Notes: a model not told the origin generated them from the sequence alone. A stretch of 64,000 nt of DNA from a bacterium (GCA_016125085.1 WGMM01000013.1:62001-126000), one strand, 5' to 3'. Shown: positions 37,652-46,994, counted from the stretch's first letter. A program made the numbers and translations.

Positions 37652-38449
37652 TCAGTGGAACGATTCTTCGGGTGATGGAAAGGCCCGGGAGCGGACATCC
37701 GCCGAATACCGTTTCACGGCATCCCGGACCCGTTCTTTGAGATCGTCGTAAGCCCGAACGAACTTCGGCCGGTGACCGTCGTAAAGCCCAAGCAGGTCAT
37801 GGCCTACGAGCACCTGGCCATCGCAGTGCGGGCCAGCGCCGATGCCGATCGTCGGGATTTTGACCTTTTCCGTGACCTTGCGTCCCAGGTCGACCGGCAG
37901 GCATTCGAGTACCACGGAAAAAGCTCCAGCCTCCGCAACGGCGACTGCATCGTCTATAACCTTGTGTTCGTCCCGCTGCACCTTGTATCCACCCATGGCA
38001 TGCACGCTCTGGGGCATCAGTCCGACGTGCCCCATGACGGGAATGCCGGAGGCCACGAGGGCCGCGATCGTCTTCGCGAAGTGATGACCGCCCTCGAGCT
38101 TGATGGCCGTGCAGCCCGTTTCCTTGAGCAATCGGGAAGCGGAACGAATGGCAAGTTCGGGCGATTCGTGGTAGGTTCCGAACGGTAGATCGGCCACGAC
38201 CAGCGCCCGTTGCGTGCCCCTGACCACCATTTCCGTGTGATAAATCATCTGATCCAGCGTGACCGCCAGTGTTGTCGGCCGACCCTGAACGACGGTACCA
38301 AGTGAATCGCCCACCAGCAGGGCGTCGACCGAGCCGGTTCCATCCATGAGCTTCGCCATGGTGAAATCCGCCGCCGTAACGACGACGAGCGGCTCGCCCC
38401 CCTTGCGGGACATCATTTCAGGAACGGTCACAGGTCGAGGACGGTTCAT
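37652..38449 (-). CDS. panB: 3-methyl-2-oxobutanoate hydroxymethyltransferase
   Basis: A 265-residue TIM-barrel enzyme making ketopantoate from 2-oxoisovalerate and methylene-tetrahydrofolate, the first committed step to pantothenate and coenzyme A. Family segments are VVTAADFTMAKLMD, LLVGDSLGTVVQG (metal-binding Asp), AIKLEGG, GHVGLMPQSVHAMGGYKVQ, and the C-terminal IGIGAGPHCDGQVLV. The length is normal. Its ATG overlaps the stop of the upstream membrane protein by four bases (ATGA), so translation is probably coupled. Confidence 0.95.
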   Translation of the reverse strand: MNRPRPVTVPEMMSRKGGEPLVVVTAADFTMAKLMDGTGSVDALLVGDSLGTVVQGRPTTLAVTLDQMIYHTEMVVRGTQRALVVADLPFGTYHESPELAIRSASRLLKETGCTAIKLEGGHHFAKTIAALVASGIPVMGHVGLMPQSVHAMGGYKVQRDEHKVIDDAVAVAEAGAFSVVLECLPVDLGRKVTEKVKIPTIGIGAGPHCDGQVLVGHDLLGLYDGHRPKFVRAYDDLKERVRDAVKRYSADVRSRAFPSPEESFH

Positions 38450-40041
38450 GGGCGTTCGTGCGGGGCCGATGGTTCAGTCAAACTGTAGAGTACCAGACGG
38501 CCGGAACGTTGGACAATCCGCCTCTCGTCCAGAATGGCGCCTAAAGCCCTGCCCTGACGTTCCCACTCGGGGTCTGTCTCGATCGCCACGAACCATGCTG
38601 CCCCTTGACTCCGGTAGAATTCCAGAAGCGCGGCGGGAGATTCGCCCTCGAGCTTCGTTCCGAACGCCGCCGCGGCCCTTCTCTGGGCTGGTTCGGACCA
38701 TTCCCATCGGAATCCCGGTCTGTCGAGGGCGAAAATCGCGGCTTCGTGGCCGACGAACGGCCTGCCAGGCGTCGAATTCAGCCAGGCTCTTATCCGCGAG
38801 ATCTCGCCGGTCAGCGGCTTCCATTCCTCGGGTGTTACGTAAGTGTCCGCAGCCATGAGGATCGAAAGAGCCGCCATCAGCGTTCCGCCGACGAACCCCA
38901 GATGCCGGGCGGATACCCGGAACAAGAAAGTCGATGCACCATGTTCCGCATCGATCCTGGCCATGAACCACCCGCCCAGAATCGCCAGAAAAGGTGACGG
39001 CACCAGCCAGTAATAGCCGTGGTGGGCTTTGCCTCCGACGATCGCAAACCAGCAGGCCAGAGCGATGACCCAACGGCGAACTGCCGGATCACGCCGCCAG
39101 AGCACCGGCACCAGCAACCATAAAAATACACCCACGGGTGTCCAGGCTTTGGCCAGGACGTTTCGAGCGATGGCTTCGAGGTTCGTGACGGAAAGTAGCG
39201 AAATCGGCCCCGGGGCATTGAGCCAGAAGGCAAAGCCGTCCAGAGAATGCCCAGCCGAGTGACCGGGCGACGAGAACGTCAGCCAGGCTGCCCAGGCATA
39301 CCAGCAAACGGTCGGGACAAGCGTCGAAGCGAGAAATCGCAGATTCGAATGATTCGGCTTCCCTGGAATTCGAGGGTATGCCATACCGATCGCCAGAGGA
39401 GCCAGCGTCGGCTTCGAAGCGAACGCGATAGCCAGTGAAGCCCAGGCGAGGGTCGGAAAGATGTCGTCTTCACGGCCGGCGGCGAGCGATTCGTCCGCAC
39501 GTCGACGAAAGGCGATTCCGGCGAGGAGCAACCCGAGAGCGAACATGTCCGGCTGGAAAGCACGGGCATATCGGCATGTGACTGGCCAGGCGACGAAAAA
39601 GACGATCGCCCATCCCGCGGCGGTCAGCCCGGAACGCCGGCGCGTCAGATCGCCGATAGCTGCCGCGCCGATCAGCATTGCGGCCAGCGACAGGATCCTG
39701 CCGCATCGTTCGAGGGGGAAGTCCGAAAACTGCTCGATCCATGCAGAGACCTGAGCATAAACCGGGGGTTCGATCAGAAACCAGCTCGGGAACGGACCGG
39801 TCTGAAGGCGGGGGTAAAGGAACGAACCATCGCGGCTGAGGTCACGTGCCACCATCGCCGTCGGCACCTGACGGCCGACGTAGCCTTCGAAGATCGGTTG
39901 ATCGATGTGCACGATTTCGTCACGCGTGCGCACCAGAAAAACGACGATGAGCAGAATCGCCGACGCCAGACCGAACAACCGCGAGCCTGGCCTGGTTTCG
40001 GAATTTCGGATGGAATCGCCGGTGACTTCGCCGTCCTGCAT
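38446..40041 (-). CDS. polytopic membrane protein, glycosyltransferase-39-like
   Basis: A 531-residue protein with about ten hydrophobic segments. The first luminal loop after segment one contains acidic residues (VHIDQPIFEGYVGRQ and DLSRDG), as expected for lipid-phosphate-sugar-dependent GT-C glycosyltransferases of the ArnT/PMT kind. The pattern FQPDMFALGLLLAG and a soluble C-terminal tail also fit. The start at 40041 is chosen before the short cytoplasmic N-terminus; it is not certain, as the frame is open much further upstream. Donor and acceptor are unknown. Coupled to panB by a four-base overlap. Confidence 0.72.
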   Translation of the reverse strand: MQDGEVTGDSIRNSETRPGSRLFGLASAILLIVVFLVRTRDEIVHIDQPIFEGYVGRQVPTAMVARDLSRDGSFLYPRLQTGPFPSWFLIEPPVYAQVSAWIEQFSDFPLERCGRILSLAAMLIGAAAIGDLTRRRSGLTAAGWAIVFFVAWPVTCRYARAFQPDMFALGLLLAGIAFRRRADESLAAGREDDIFPTLAWASLAIAFASKPTLAPLAIGMAYPRIPGKPNHSNLRFLASTLVPTVCWYAWAAWLTFSSPGHSAGHSLDGFAFWLNAPGPISLLSVTNLEAIARNVLAKAWTPVGVFLWLLVPVLWRRDPAVRRWVIALACWFAIVGGKAHHGYYWLVPSPFLAILGGWFMARIDAEHGASTFLFRVSARHLGFVGGTLMAALSILMAADTYVTPEEWKPLTGEISRIRAWLNSTPGRPFVGHEAAIFALDRPGFRWEWSEPAQRRAAAAFGTKLEGESPAALLEFYRSQGAAWFVAIETDPEWERQGRALGAILDERRIVQRSGRLVLYSLTEPSAPHERP

Positions 40042-40239
40042 GCGATATGACTCGTGGGCGGATGGCCATGAGCGACCTGAATGGTTGCGCCGCTGGATTT
40101 CGAGAATTCGTGTGCACGGATTCTCGCGAAACCGGGGGCAATTTCCAACGAAATTTGATACCTTTTCGAAACGCGATCGAGCCGCCGGCACCGCTGCGCG
40201 GATTTCGCACCCTCCACTGAACCAGGAAGTCCTCAGATC

Positions 40240-41349
40240 ATGCCCAAACCTCACAACGCCCCAGTTCGCGTCGCCATCATCGGAGCCGGCCAGGTCAGCG
40301 ATTTTCACCACGTTCCGGGCCTGAATCTCGACCCCCGTGCCGAACTGGCCGCCATCTGCGACCCGAACGCCGCCCTGCTCGCCCAGCGAGCCCAGCAATG
40401 GGGTATCGCCAAAACCACGACCGACTACAAGACGATCGTCGAAGATCCGAACATCGACGCCGTCGTCATCGCCACGCCGAACTTTACGCACCTGGAAATC
40501 TCCAATGCCGCAGCCCGTGCCGGCAAGCACGTCATGTGCGAAAAGCCCCTGGCCCTGAACGCCGGCGAAGTTCGCGAAATGTACGAAACGGCTAAAGCCG
40601 CTGATGTCGTTCACATGACGGCATTTACGTACCGTTTCGCTCCTTCCATGCGCTACATGCGGCACCTCGTCAAATCCGGCGCTCTGGGCACACCCAGGCA
40701 CTTCCGGTCGCAGCGGTTCCTCGACCTTCCCGAGACCAGCTGGGGCTGGCGGCAATACAAGGACAAGGCCGGTGCCGGAGACCTCTTCGACATGACCATC
40801 CACCGCATCGACTTCGCCATGGACCTGCTCGGGCCGATCAAGTCGATCTCAGGGGCACTGGCGACTTTCGCCCCGCGCACGGCGACTCCTGACGGCGGCT
40901 CTTGCCCTCCCTCGGATATCGACGACTGGTCTGCCCTGCTCGGCCTGTTCGAAAACGGCACGACAGGAGTCTGGGAAGGTACCGTTCTGGCGAAAGGCCA
41001 TTACAAGGACGGCACGCACCACGAATGGGCCGAAGTGAATGGCTCCGAAGGCTCAGCCGTATATCGCATGCACGACCCGAACCACATCCTCCTGGGCAGC
41101 CATAAGCACGACCTTCAGCCTGTGTCCGTGCCGAAGGAATTCATGAAGCCGGAAGGCAGCCCCCGCGACGTGCACGCCGGCTTGCCCTCGACCGTGTTCC
41201 GCTATGACCTTGTGTACGAATTCGTCAGTGCCATCGTCGAAGGCCGCGATGCCCTGCCCGATTACCTGGACGGATGGAAGGCCCAGGTCGTCGCCGACGC
41301 CACCATCAAGAGCTTCGACGAACGCCGCTGGGTCGACGTCGCGTTCTGA
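40240..41349 (+). CDS. Gfo/Idh/MocA-family oxidoreductase
   Basis: A 369-residue NAD(P)-dependent oxidoreductase. The Rossmann motif VAIIGAGQVSDFHH lies at residues 11-24. The catalytic EKP is intact at residues 101-103 (HVMCEKPLAL), and AGAGDLFDMTIHRIDFAMDLLG supplies the conserved Asp/His region near residue 190. No signal peptide is present. Substrates are typically free sugars, sugar acids or inositols. Only ten bases separate it from the convergent glycosyltransferase-like gene. Confidence 0.9.
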   Translation: MPKPHNAPVRVAIIGAGQVSDFHHVPGLNLDPRAELAAICDPNAALLAQRAQQWGIAKTTTDYKTIVEDPNIDAVVIATPNFTHLEISNAAARAGKHVMCEKPLALNAGEVREMYETAKAADVVHMTAFTYRFAPSMRYMRHLVKSGALGTPRHFRSQRFLDLPETSWGWRQYKDKAGAGDLFDMTIHRIDFAMDLLGPIKSISGALATFAPRTATPDGGSCPPSDIDDWSALLGLFENGTTGVWEGTVLAKGHYKDGTHHEWAEVNGSEGSAVYRMHDPNHILLGSHKHDLQPVSVPKEFMKPEGSPRDVHAGLPSTVFRYDLVYEFVSAIVEGRDALPDYLDGWKAQVVADATIKSFDERRWVDVAF

Positions 41350-41359
41350 CCGCAAGCGA

Positions 41360-42931
41360 TCACTTCCGTTCCGGTTCGACCCGGGGACCTATCCGGCGAA
41401 AAAGAGTCAGCTTGAGCGGCGGCTCGATTCCGTAGTCCTTCGGTTCGAACCGGGAACGTATCTCACGATCCATCTCCGGAAACTTCGCCAGCATCGATTC
41501 TTCGACACCGACGACGATCAACTCCGCGCGGTCGATCGTCTCTTTCCAGGCTTTCAGCATCGGCTCGAACTCATCGCCGGGCGTCATCGCCCACAAAGGC
41601 GGCGCATAGAACGGCTGGCCGAGGACCCCCGCCCCATATCCGAACATGAAACCGATGAGGGTCGGACGATCGCCGATATCGGCCCGGAGCTTGCCCCAGG
41701 CTTCGGCGAGATCCGGTGGGCCGTATAGCCCGTAACGGGATTCCACGGCCACGTAGCGCGGGAGCACCTTCGTCGCCCGGTCGAAATCAGCGTAATTGCC
41801 CAGCAGGGAAAGCCCTGTGAGGGCAAGCGAAAGCCCGGCAACAGCTTTCGGGCGGTCGCAATGCAGGCTCAGCCAAGTCATTCCGGCCATCATGGCCATC
41901 CAGAACAGCCAGGCGTAATATGTCCATCCCCAGGCCAGGCCGTAGAAGAAGCACACGAAAGCCGTGTGAGCGGCGACGAGCATCACGACCAGTTCGCCCA
42001 GTCGGTCGCGGAACGCATGGTCGCGAAACCAGTTGCGAAGCCAGCGCACGGCGATGACGAGCGAAAGCAGGATCAGCAGGGCATTGATCGTAAGCCACGA
42101 AGCCGACTGCGTGCCAAGGTAATAACCGGCCGTCGCTCCCGGCATATGCCAGATCTGCGAGCCCTGGCCTCGGAAAAAACCGAAATTCAGCGATTTGTAG
42201 ACATTCGTGCCTTGCCTTGGCAGGAGCAAGGACGAAGCACTTGCCCAACCGAGCCAGACGACCGTGATGCCGAAGCAGATGATACCGGTCATCGTGACCG
42301 TCAGCATGACCTTCAGGCCATTGCGGGCGATCGATCGCAAGTCGCGGCTGTCAAGCATGATCCAGACAGCGAAGTTCGTCGCCATGATCAGGGCCATCGA
42401 AGGCTTCACGAACCATGTGATGACCGAAAGGCTCAAAGCCAAAGGCAAACGCCCGCTCGTTCCGGCCAGGACGGCCGCGGCGAGAAGAACCGGCTCGATC
42501 GCGTGAGAGGAGCTGAGAAAATTCGTCCGCTGCGTCGAGATCACCCAGCAGGCACCCACTGCCCAGGCCGCGGATGGAGCGCCGATCCTGCGTGCGAACA
42601 GGTACATGCAAGTCGCCAGCAATACGACCGAAACTACGCCGAAGCGGTAGATCCCGACCGGCGACTCACCGAGCACGCCAAGAGCGGCCTGAAAGATGCC
42701 GATCGAGAATGCGCCGTACTGGAAAACGTAGTCGATGCCGGGCAGTTTTCCGGCCCGGATCAGGTCGATCGCATGCCAGCTCGCTCCGATATCGCCAAAG
42801 ACGTAGCTCATGAAGTTGTAATCGAACGGACGGTTTGCCAGCATGCCGAGGACGGTCAATGCCGCGAAAGCGCAAGGTCCTGCGATTTTCGTCCAACGAT
42901 ACGGAATCGCTCCAGGCTGAACAGAACTCAT
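41360..42931 (-). CDS. polytopic membrane protein, GT-C glycosyltransferase-like
   Basis: A 523-residue protein with roughly ten membrane segments. The first extracytoplasmic loop (FGDIGASWHAIDLIRAGKLPGIDYVFQYG) holds acidic and aromatic residues in the arrangement of GT-C enzymes. The C-terminal soluble tail of about 110 residues contains ELIVVGVEESML. The ATG at 42931 is the only start near the first membrane segment. Likely role: transfer of sugars from polyprenyl-phosphate donors, inferred from fold only. Confidence 0.68.
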   Translation of the reverse strand: MSSVQPGAIPYRWTKIAGPCAFAALTVLGMLANRPFDYNFMSYVFGDIGASWHAIDLIRAGKLPGIDYVFQYGAFSIGIFQAALGVLGESPVGIYRFGVVSVVLLATCMYLFARRIGAPSAAWAVGACWVISTQRTNFLSSSHAIEPVLLAAAVLAGTSGRLPLALSLSVITWFVKPSMALIMATNFAVWIMLDSRDLRSIARNGLKVMLTVTMTGIICFGITVVWLGWASASSLLLPRQGTNVYKSLNFGFFRGQGSQIWHMPGATAGYYLGTQSASWLTINALLILLSLVIAVRWLRNWFRDHAFRDRLGELVVMLVAAHTAFVCFFYGLAWGWTYYAWLFWMAMMAGMTWLSLHCDRPKAVAGLSLALTGLSLLGNYADFDRATKVLPRYVAVESRYGLYGPPDLAEAWGKLRADIGDRPTLIGFMFGYGAGVLGQPFYAPPLWAMTPGDEFEPMLKAWKETIDRAELIVVGVEESMLAKFPEMDREIRSRFEPKDYGIEPPLKLTLFRRIGPRVEPERK

Positions 42932-43263
42932 GAAAGATCGATCTCCGATCCTTTGATTACTCAAGGTGTTCGGTGGCGTTGGCAGAGGGGCCCCGGACGA
43001 TACGTATCCGACTGTCTCGTTGTGACCGACCCAAAAAGGCACGCAAGAACTTAGCACAAACTCCAGATACCGAATTCGATCTCATGAAAGTCTTCTGATC
43101 GAATAATCTCAAGCGACTTCTTCGGCTTCGGTCGAATTTCTGATGAATGGATTTCGGATTCGCCTGGTGCCTGTTTCCCCGGACAAAAAGAAATCGACTA
43201 CCGACGCCAATTTCGGAAGTCGATTCCCGGGGTTTTCATCATTCGCTGTGGAAAGAAGCCACT
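42932..43263. other. intergenic region between GT-like gene and BMC locus end
   Basis: It holds the BMC terminator (43185-43225) and, by position, the promoter of the GT-like gene. No RNA gene or further repeat is seen. Confidence 0.5.
43185..43225 (-). terminator. intrinsic terminator of the BMC operon
   Basis: On the minus strand, AATCGACT-A-CCGA (plus-strand 43192-43204) pairs with TCGG-A-AGTCGATT (43213-43225) around an eight-base loop, with one A/A mismatch. A T-rich tract (five consecutive A on the plus strand, 43185-43189) follows. It lies about 40 bases beyond the last BMC gene. Confidence 0.75.
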
Positions 43264-44553
43264 TCAACCCAGGCCCAGCCGCTTCCGGTGATACGCCAAC
43301 CGCTCTACCGCTGACATCTTCGCGAAGTCGGGGTAAGTCGATTGGGCGACTGCAACCGGTGCCGGTTCGATGGCGATCGGCGTGGGCTTCGGGGCGCATG
43401 TGCCTGCACCTGCACAGCCGCAGCCACAATCTTTTTTCGGAGCCGGGGCGGATGAAGGGGAGGACGTTGACGCGAATGCCGTCAGTCCGCCGGACGGAAC
43501 CGGAACGCTTGCCGAGGTTTTCGTGCCGGCGTACGACGATGCCGTGTCGGTGCGCTGAAGGTCTTGTTCCAGCGGGCGATGTGGGCGAATACCCAGCTTG
43601 GCCAGCACTGCGTGATAGGCCTTCACGGCTTCGGCAGGACCGATGAGACCATCCGCGATCAGCCGCAGGAACTGGATGAACGCCAGCTGATTCTCGGCGT
43701 TGTTGATCTTACGGCCGTAAAGGGCGACCTTCGCACCGGCCTGTTTCGCGTCCCACAGCATGTCGAAGGCATCGAACGTCGTGCCCGCCGAGCCGCCCAG
43801 AATGCCTACGACGAGCGAGCTGTCGTAATTACGCAGTTCTTCGACCGCCTTGCGGCCGTGATACACGATTTTGAGGAACCGCGGCCTGCCTGCCGGAGCG
43901 ACTCCGGCAAGCATGCGGGCGATCATGTCATTGAGGTAGCCTGGCAGAACGTCGCCCGGAATGCGGCCCGGGACGTTCGGATCGAAGACTTCCAGAAAGT
44001 ACTGGAAGCCCTTTCTTTCAGCCTCTTCACGGAAGCGGTGGAAAGCTTCCAGCGTGGGCAGGTCGTCGTTCAGATCGTTATTGAACGTGACCGAATAGAG
44101 CCCGAGATTGGCACCCAGCGAACGCTCATCGGGCGAGCAATCGAGATGGCCGCACTGGGCGTGGTCCAGGCTGGCTGTGCGGAACGGCCGGGCGGCTTCC
44201 CTGGCATAGGTAGAGCCGCGAGCGAGATGAACGTCGGTCGTGTCGTTGGCCCGGATGGCGGGCGTGACATGCGAGTGTTCGAACAGCCGTTCTTCAAGTG
44301 TCAGCCGGTAATTGGAACTGACGGACATCAGCATGATGTCCACCAGACCCTGGTGCGTAATCCGGCGCATCAGGTCGCGGTATTCTTCCAGCGAGCGGAA
44401 GCGGGCCTCGCCTGCGTGGGTTTCTGGGCTCTTGCCGGGCGAACCGATGCCGAAGGCCATGTCAGCATCCTTGGCGTCGGCCAGGATGAAGACATCGGCA
44501 TCGGGATTGGCCGAAAGTTGGGAAAGTTTCTGGTCGAGCGACTTAACGGCCAC
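43264..44553 (-). CDS. class I aldolase-like BMC protein with Cys-rich linker and C-terminal helix
   Basis: A 429-residue protein. Residues 1-325 form a TIM barrel of the DhnA/DeoC-like class I aldolase group: the candidate Schiff-base lysine is Lys228 in FLKIVYHG, and a phosphate-binding region GILGGSAGTTFDAF spans about 250-263 with ALYGRKINN at 277-285. A low-complexity linker contains Cys376, Cys378, Cys380 and Cys386. Residues 407-429 form an amphipathic, basic helix that may be an encapsulation peptide. The GTG start has GGAGG eight bases upstream and overlaps the LDH/MDH stop by 11 bases. Substrate unknown: deoxyribose phosphate and hexulose phosphate are both possible. Confidence 0.75.
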   Translation of the reverse strand: MAVKSLDQKLSQLSANPDADVFILADAKDADMAFGIGSPGKSPETHAGEARFRSLEEYRDLMRRITHQGLVDIMLMSVSSNYRLTLEERLFEHSHVTPAIRANDTTDVHLARGSTYAREAARPFRTASLDHAQCGHLDCSPDERSLGANLGLYSVTFNNDLNDDLPTLEAFHRFREEAERKGFQYFLEVFDPNVPGRIPGDVLPGYLNDMIARMLAGVAPAGRPRFLKIVYHGRKAVEELRNYDSSLVVGILGGSAGTTFDAFDMLWDAKQAGAKVALYGRKINNAENQLAFIQFLRLIADGLIGPAEAVKAYHAVLAKLGIRPHRPLEQDLQRTDTASSYAGTKTSASVPVPSGGLTAFASTSSPSSAPAPKKDCGCGCAGAGTCAPKPTPIAIEPAPVAVAQSTYPDFAKMSAVERLAYHRKRLGLG

Positions 44554-45622
44554 TGATGGTGCCTCCGCCAGAGATCGTGACGCGAGGCTTGTTGCCGGCC
44601 GGGCCGGACTGAGTCACACGCGGGCCGCTCGATGCCGCCGGTGCGGACTTCGGAACCACTACAGGCGAGCCGGAAATCGGCTTGCGGGCATCCGGGAAGG
44701 TCTTGAGCACTTCGGCGATCGTGCCTTTGAGAACATCGCCAGAGGCTTTCAGGGCGGTCAATTCACGAGGTGTGAGGTCGATTTCGACTACCCCGCGAAC
44801 ACCGCCTGCACCGACGACGGAAGGCACGCTCAAGGCGACGTCCGAAATGCCATAAGCGCCATTCAGAACAGTCGCGACGGGCAAAATACGGCGGCTGTCA
44901 AGTGCCACGGCCTGTACGACTTCGCGAATCGAGATGCCGACCGCGAAACCGGCCCCGCCCTTCAGCTTGATCACTTCGGCACCACTGCCGCGTGTGCGCT
45001 TGAAAAGCTCCTCGGCCTTCTGATTGCACCAGCCGGGGTATTTGTCCAGCGGCAATCCAGCGGCCTGAGCCACGGACCAGGCCGGCACCATGCTGTCGCC
45101 ATGCTCGCCGTAAATCGTGGCCGTGACCTGCGTGGGCGGCAGGTTCAGCTCGGAAGCGATCAGGCTCCGGAAACGGGCCGAATCGAGCATCGTGCCCAGG
45201 CCGATGACCTGAGCCGGCGGCAGGTTCAGCCGCTTCTGGGCGAAGTAAGTGAGAATGTCGACGGGGTTCGAAACGACGACCACCACCGCGCCGGGTTTGA
45301 TACCCGCCGAATGCACCTGGCCGAGGATGTTCAGGAACAGCTCGGTATTGCGATTGATCAGATCCAGGCGGGATTCATCGGGCTTGCGCCGCAAGCCGGC
45401 GGTGATGACGATGATGTCCGACTGCGGCACGGCTTCATAACCGCCGGCACGAATACGCTGATCTGCGACCAGCGAAGAACCGTGCAGAATGTCGAGGGCT
45501 TCGCCTTTGACTTTGTCGCCGATGTCGATCAGCGTGATGTCGCTGACCACGCCGCCGCACTGCAGGGCAAAGGCCGTACTCGAACCGACCAATCCGCCGC
45601 CGCCGATAATGCTTACATGCAT
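44543..45622 (-). CDS. lactate/malate dehydrogenase-family enzyme of the BMC
   Basis: A 359-residue LDH/MDH-fold enzyme. NAD-binding GGGGLVGSS at residues 7-15 is followed by an acidic Asp at the end of the second strand, giving NAD preference. Catalytic residues are Asp147 and Arg150 (LDSARFR) and His174 (GEHGDS). At the substrate-specificity site the sequence is LRRKPDESR (77-85), with Arg79 where lactate dehydrogenases have Gln, as in malate dehydrogenases. A Gly/Ser-rich C-terminal tail of about 50 residues follows, without an obvious helix. In this locus the enzyme probably regenerates NAD, perhaps acting on lactaldehyde or pyruvate. Confidence 0.85.
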   Translation of the reverse strand: MHVSIIGGGGLVGSSTAFALQCGGVVSDITLIDIGDKVKGEALDILHGSSLVADQRIRAGGYEAVPQSDIIVITAGLRRKPDESRLDLINRNTELFLNILGQVHSAGIKPGAVVVVVSNPVDILTYFAQKRLNLPPAQVIGLGTMLDSARFRSLIASELNLPPTQVTATIYGEHGDSMVPAWSVAQAAGLPLDKYPGWCNQKAEELFKRTRGSGAEVIKLKGGAGFAVGISIREVVQAVALDSRRILPVATVLNGAYGISDVALSVPSVVGAGGVRGVVEIDLTPRELTALKASGDVLKGTIAEVLKTFPDARKPISGSPVVVPKSAPAASSGPRVTQSGPAGNKPRVTISGGGTISGR

Positions 45623-45657
45623 CGCCTGGTTCTCCCCTCGTGTATCTCTCGGTCGGC

Positions 45658-46632
45658 TTATCTGGATGCGGCCAGTGCTGCCATGACTTGATCTGTCACC
45701 GTATGGACGAGTTTTTCGAACTGATCCTGGCTGAGGTTCGCAGCCGGGGCCGGAGCTGAAACCGCTCCTCCGCCCGAGATCGCCTTTACGACGGCATCGA
45801 CAAGGGCGTTGGTATTTGCGTCACAGGCGGCCGGTGCCGAAACGCCGAGCTCCGCCTGCTGACGCGGGTGCAGGAAGGCGTGCGGCTGTGGTTCGAAGTC
45901 GGTATAGCCCTTCTGGAACAAGCTGTTGGCACAAAGGTCGCAGTTTTCCAGACCCTTTTCCAGGCGGACGTCGCGAATGCCCAGATTCGGCTTGATCTTG
46001 ATCAGTTCGGCAGCCTTGGCGTCGGAATAATACTGAACCGGCCCCAACTGCCGGGCAAGCAGAAGAATCCGGCAATAGGCGTCGATGATTTCAGTCTTGA
46101 AGTAAGCGTCCTGAAGGTCGGAACCGGCCGTCACTGTGCCGTGATTGGCCAGCAGGATCGTGTCCGTATCCTTGATGTAGGGGATGATCGTGTCAGCGAA
46201 GTTTTGCGTTCCGGGCGTTTCGTAGGGCGCGATGGCCACTTCGCCCAGGAAAACTTCGAATTCAGGCATGGTGCACTTGGGAATCGGTTCATGGGCCACG
46301 GCGAAGGCGGTGGCATGGGGCGGGTGGCAGTGGACGACCGAGCGGACGTCGGGCCTGGTCTTCATGATCGTCAGGTGCAGCAGGATTTCGCTGGAGCGTT
46401 TCTTCTTGCCGGAGACTTGCTTGCCGTCGAGGTCGACGATGCACAGGTCATCGGGCTTCATGTAGCCCTTGCTGACCCGTGTGGGTGTGCACAGAACACG
46501 GTTTTCGTCGAGACGGAAGGAAATGTTGCCGTCGTTCGCGGCCGCGAAGCCCTTGGCATAGACACGGCGGCCGATTTCGCACATTTCCTCGCGAAGTTTC
46601 CACTCGTTGAACTGTCCGCCAGCGTATGACAT
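45658..46632 (-). CDS. class II aldolase (fuculose/rhamnulose-1-phosphate aldolase type)
   Basis: A 324-residue zinc aldolase that should split a 6-deoxyketohexose 1-phosphate into DHAP and lactaldehyde. Active-site Glu82 (SSEILLH) and zinc ligands His101, His103 (HCHPPH) and His164 (ANHGT) are all present, matching the FucA arrangement. The catalytic domain ends near residue 225. It is followed by a CDLC pair, a linker, and a C-terminal amphipathic helix, residues about 300-321, LSQDQFEKLVHTVTDQVMAA, with the spacing of a BMC encapsulation peptide. A second short amphipathic stretch at 274-285 precedes it. Confidence 0.93.
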   Translation of the reverse strand: MSYAGGQFNEWKLREEMCEIGRRVYAKGFAAANDGNISFRLDENRVLCTPTRVSKGYMKPDDLCIVDLDGKQVSGKKKRSSEILLHLTIMKTRPDVRSVVHCHPPHATAFAVAHEPIPKCTMPEFEVFLGEVAIAPYETPGTQNFADTIIPYIKDTDTILLANHGTVTAGSDLQDAYFKTEIIDAYCRILLLARQLGPVQYYSDAKAAELIKIKPNLGIRDVRLEKGLENCDLCANSLFQKGYTDFEPQPHAFLHPRQQAELGVSAPAACDANTNALVDAVVKAISGGGAVSAPAPAANLSQDQFEKLVHTVTDQVMAALAASR

Positions 46633-46715
46633 CGTCTCGTTCTCCTCGTTCTATGGCCTTCGTATCGGCCGGATTCCTGTGTGATCTTGTGATTCTTCGT
46701 TTCGTCGCGATTCGG

Positions 46716-46994
46716 TCAGAGATGAAGGTTGTCCAGAATGCAGGCGCAATAGGCGTCGATGGGCGTCTTGTCCTTGCCGAACGGGTTAGCCGCTTCGCGA
46801 CCTTCGGAAAGTCCGATCAGGTCGCCGGGCCTTGCCCCCAACGGGTCGAATACGACCAGTTCCTCGCCCCGAGTCGCCGCACCTTCAGTCAACGCCGCCT
46901 TTGTCATGGGCCGGACGATGATCCAGGCCCCTGGCTTCAGCGAGGGATGGGCACTTGCCAGAGTCACCCGGCCGACCACTTCGGCGATCCTCAT
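46716..46994 (-). CDS. BMC-P vertex protein (EutN/CcmL family)
   Basis: A 92-residue pentamer-forming shell protein that caps the vertices of the compartment. The start MRIAEVVGRVTLASAHPSLKPG, the core LVVFDPLGARPGDLIGLSEG and the C-terminal KTPIDAYCACIL strand match EutN/CcmL/CsoS4. It begins within the ATGA that ends the orphan BMC gene, so the pair is translationally coupled. Confidence 0.93.
   Translation of the reverse strand: MRIAEVVGRVTLASAHPSLKPGAWIIVRPMTKAALTEGAATRGEELVVFDPLGARPGDLIGLSEGREAANPFGKDKTPIDAYCACILDNLHL

Noticed and set aside
43564-45691. Long plus-strand open frames across the class I aldolase and LDH/MDH genes
   Set aside because: Antisense shadows; no start signal or domain.
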